NCBI GenBank assembly: GCA_025964295.1
Contig: JAOPZD010000534.1
Span: forward strand, 1 to 7,226
Source: Conexibacter sp.
Lineage (GTDB): Bacteria; Actinomycetota; Thermoleophilia; Solirubrobacterales; Solirubrobacteraceae
Reading direction: 5' to 3'
Length of the DNA: 7,226 nt
Shown here: positions 6,369 through 7,226 of the stretch, piece after piece
How the letters are laid out: every line of letters begins with the position of its first letter
Numbering within the stretch: position 1 is the stretch's first letter
Program-made: the position numbers and the translations under genes
Notes under the pieces: model-generated
Databases searched by the model: none
What the model saw: the letters and a program-made list of their open reading frames with translations, nothing else
Told to the model about the DNA's origin: nothing

Positions 6369-6931
6369 TGGCCGGCGAGGTCTGGCTGATCCGCCACGCC
6401 GAGACGGAGTGGTCGAAGGACGGCAGGCACACGGGCCGGACCGACATCCCGCTGACCGACGAGGGCCGCGCGCACGCCGCGACGCTGCCCGGGCGGCTGG
6501 GCGGGCAGACGTTCGCGGCGGTCTTCGTCAGCCCGCTGGAGCGCGCGCGCGAGACGGCGCGCCTGGCCGGCCTCGGCGACCATGCCCAGATCCTCGACGA
6601 CCTCGTCGAGTACGACTACGGCGACTACGAGGGGATCACCACCGCGGAGATCCGCGAGGGTCGCCCGGGCTGGTACCTGTGGCGCGACGGGGCGCCCGGC
6701 GGCGAGATGCCGGACGACGTCGGCGCGCGCGCCGACCGCGTGATCGACGCGGCGCTGGCGGTCGACGGCGACGTCGCGCTGGTCGCCCACGGCCACGTCC
6801 TGCGCGTGATCGGCGCGCGCTGGGTGCAGGAGCCCGCGAGCTTCGCCGGCCGCCTGGCGCTGGACACCGGCGCGCTGTGCCGCCTCGGGTCCGAGCGCGA
6901 CGTGCGCGTGCTCCGCTCGTGGAACTTCTGA
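6368..6931 (+). CDS. Histidine phosphatase (phosphoglycerate mutase superfamily), Rv3214/Shb17-like
   Basis: The 187-residue protein starts at the ATG whose A is the last base of the pgl stop (TGATG), so translation is probably coupled; no separate Shine-Dalgarno is visible. The catalytic motif LIRHAETEW (7-15) supplies the phospho-accepting His10. Arg59 in SPLERARETA (55-64), a candidate acid Glu81, and His141 in VAHGHVLR (139-146) complete the pocket. RHTGRTDIPLT (20-30), YDYGDYEGITTAEI (82-95) and LWRDGAPGGE (104-113) recall two proteins as I remember them. One is M. tuberculosis Rv3214, a broad acid phosphatase. The other is yeast Shb17, sedoheptulose-1,7-bisphosphatase. A sugar-phosphate phosphatase is therefore more likely than a true glycolytic mutase, and position after pgl supports that. 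The actual substrate cannot be read from sequence. Confidence 0.9.
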   Translation: MAGEVWLIRHAETEWSKDGRHTGRTDIPLTDEGRAHAATLPGRLGGQTFAAVFVSPLERARETARLAGLGDHAQILDDLVEYDYGDYEGITTAEIREGRPGWYLWRDGAPGGEMPDDVGARADRVIDAALAVDGDVALVAHGHVLRVIGARWVQEPASFAGRLALDTGALCRLGSERDVRVLRSWNF

Positions 6932-7002
6932 GCTGAGGGGCCTCATGCCGGTGGACGTCCGTCCGATGCCGATTGTCCGCATCTGGACACTGTGCGACGG
7001 CC
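6932..7002. other. Intergenic gap before the Lys-rich gene
   Basis: These 71 nt contain GAGGGG (6935-6940) 4 nt before an ATG at 6945 in a frame that does not look coding. There is also an 8-bp palindrome GGACGTCC (6953-6960) and a TGTCC-N6-GGACA inverted repeat (6974-6978/6985-6989). No convincing -10/-35 pair and no terminator are seen. The small inverted repeat could be an operator, but arms of 5 bp are weak evidence. Confidence 0.3.
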
Positions 7003-7226
7003 ATGCCCACCGTCCACGCCAAGAAGAAGCGCAAGCGCGTCACCAAGCCGAAGAAGCACCCGGCCGCGACGAAGCGCACCTGCAAGGTCGTCACCAAGAA
7101 GGTGCACGGCAAGAAGAAGCGGGTCAAGGTCTGCACGCCGGTCGAGGCCAAGAAGAAGCCGGTGCGCAAGCCCGCGCCCCAGCCGCTGGGCTACACGCCC
7201 ACCGCGCCGGCCTTCCCGCCGTCGAC
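7003..7226 (+). CDS. Lys-rich low-complexity protein of unknown function (5' part)
   Basis: The frame is open from the ATG at 7003 to the right edge (74 codons plus 2 nt), with no stop. The product is strongly basic: AKKKRKRVTKPKK near residues 6-18, then CKVVTKKVHGKKKRVKVC (27-44) with two Cys 17 apart, then a Pro/Ala-rich stretch from residue 53. Nearly every codon ends in G or C (AAG, GTC, CGC), as in the flanking genes, which identifies this frame as coding. Upstream the frame closes at TGA 6934-6936, and TTG 6973 is the only other start. Codons between are A/T-ending, so 7003 is preferred. No Shine-Dalgarno or signal peptide is visible, although VHA just before the Lys run looks like a cleavage-site remnant. 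I do not recognise the family. Basic segments of this kind occur in secreted proteins of Solirubrobacterales, and a nucleic-acid-binding role is an alternative. Confidence 0.6.
   Translation, partial: MPTVHAKKKRKRVTKPKKHPAATKRTCKVVTKKVHGKKKRVKVCTPVEAKKKPVRKPAPQPLGYTPTAPAFPPS

Noticed and set aside
6368..6931. Naming the histidine phosphatase as glycolytic phosphoglycerate mutase (gpmA/gpmB)
   Set aside because: The motif set resembles Rv3214 and Shb17 phosphatases more than true mutases, and 187 aa is short for the ~250 aa cofactor-dependent mutase.
6974..6989. TGTCC-N6-GGACA as an operator for the Lys-rich gene
   Set aside because: Five-base arms are expected by chance in DNA of this length and composition. 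It is noted in the gap annotation but not claimed as a site.
6945..7226. Open frame from ATG 6945 with a Shine-Dalgarno-like GAGGGG
   Set aside because: After about 7000 its codons are largely A-ending (CAA, GAA, GCA), unlike every gene in the window. The overlapping frame from 7003 has the expected G/C third positions.

Overview
The window is very GC-rich, with G or C at almost every third codon position. It looks like chromosomal DNA of an actinobacterium. OpcA beside Zwf, a Ddn-type F420-dependent reductase family protein, a trehalase-like GH15 enzyme and a Lys-rich low-complexity protein fit Actinomycetota. My best guess is the Thermoleophilia/Solirubrobacterales group (Conexibacter- or Solirubrobacter-like), but this is inferred from gene content and style, not from a marker gene.

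Layout: (1) Positions 1-3117 hold a compact plus-strand oxidative pentose phosphate operon: the 3' end of a short-type 6-phosphogluconate dehydrogenase (gnd), then zwf 4 nt later, then opcA 12 nt later. (2) Positions 3117-3267 are a convergent intergenic region. It has two tandem copies of a ~37-bp unit, each with a GGGGGAC/GTCCCCC inverted repeat, followed by a separate long-range inverted repeat. (3) Positions 3268-3726 hold a minus-strand Ddn-like nitroreductase/F420H2-dependent reductase family gene. (4) Positions 3727-3803 are a short divergent promoter region. Both flanking genes appear to be transcribed from hexamers so close to their ATGs that the mRNAs would be leaderless or nearly so. 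(5) Positions 3804-6931 are a plus-strand unit: a GH15 trehalase/glucoamylase-like hydrolase, 6-phosphogluconolactonase (pgl, 9 nt later with a Shine-Dalgarno overlapping the previous stop), and a histidine-phosphatase overlapping pgl by one base. (6) A Lys-rich protein starts at 7003 and runs off the right edge.

Together the genes form a glucose-6-phosphate oxidation locus. GH15 could release glucose from trehalose or an alpha-glucan. After phosphorylation by a kinase not seen here, Zwf (with OpcA) makes 6-phosphogluconolactone, Pgl hydrolyses it and Gnd decarboxylates the product to ribulose-5-phosphate. The terminal phosphatase has motifs resembling both mycobacterial Rv3214 and yeast sedoheptulose-1,7-bisphosphatase Shb17. 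A sugar-phosphate role is therefore attractive but unproven.

I do not see a clearly novel multi-gene system. The points most worth a second look are the phosphatase coupled to pgl, the tandem palindromic repeat downstream of opcA, and the divergent leaderless promoter pair with a palindrome between them.
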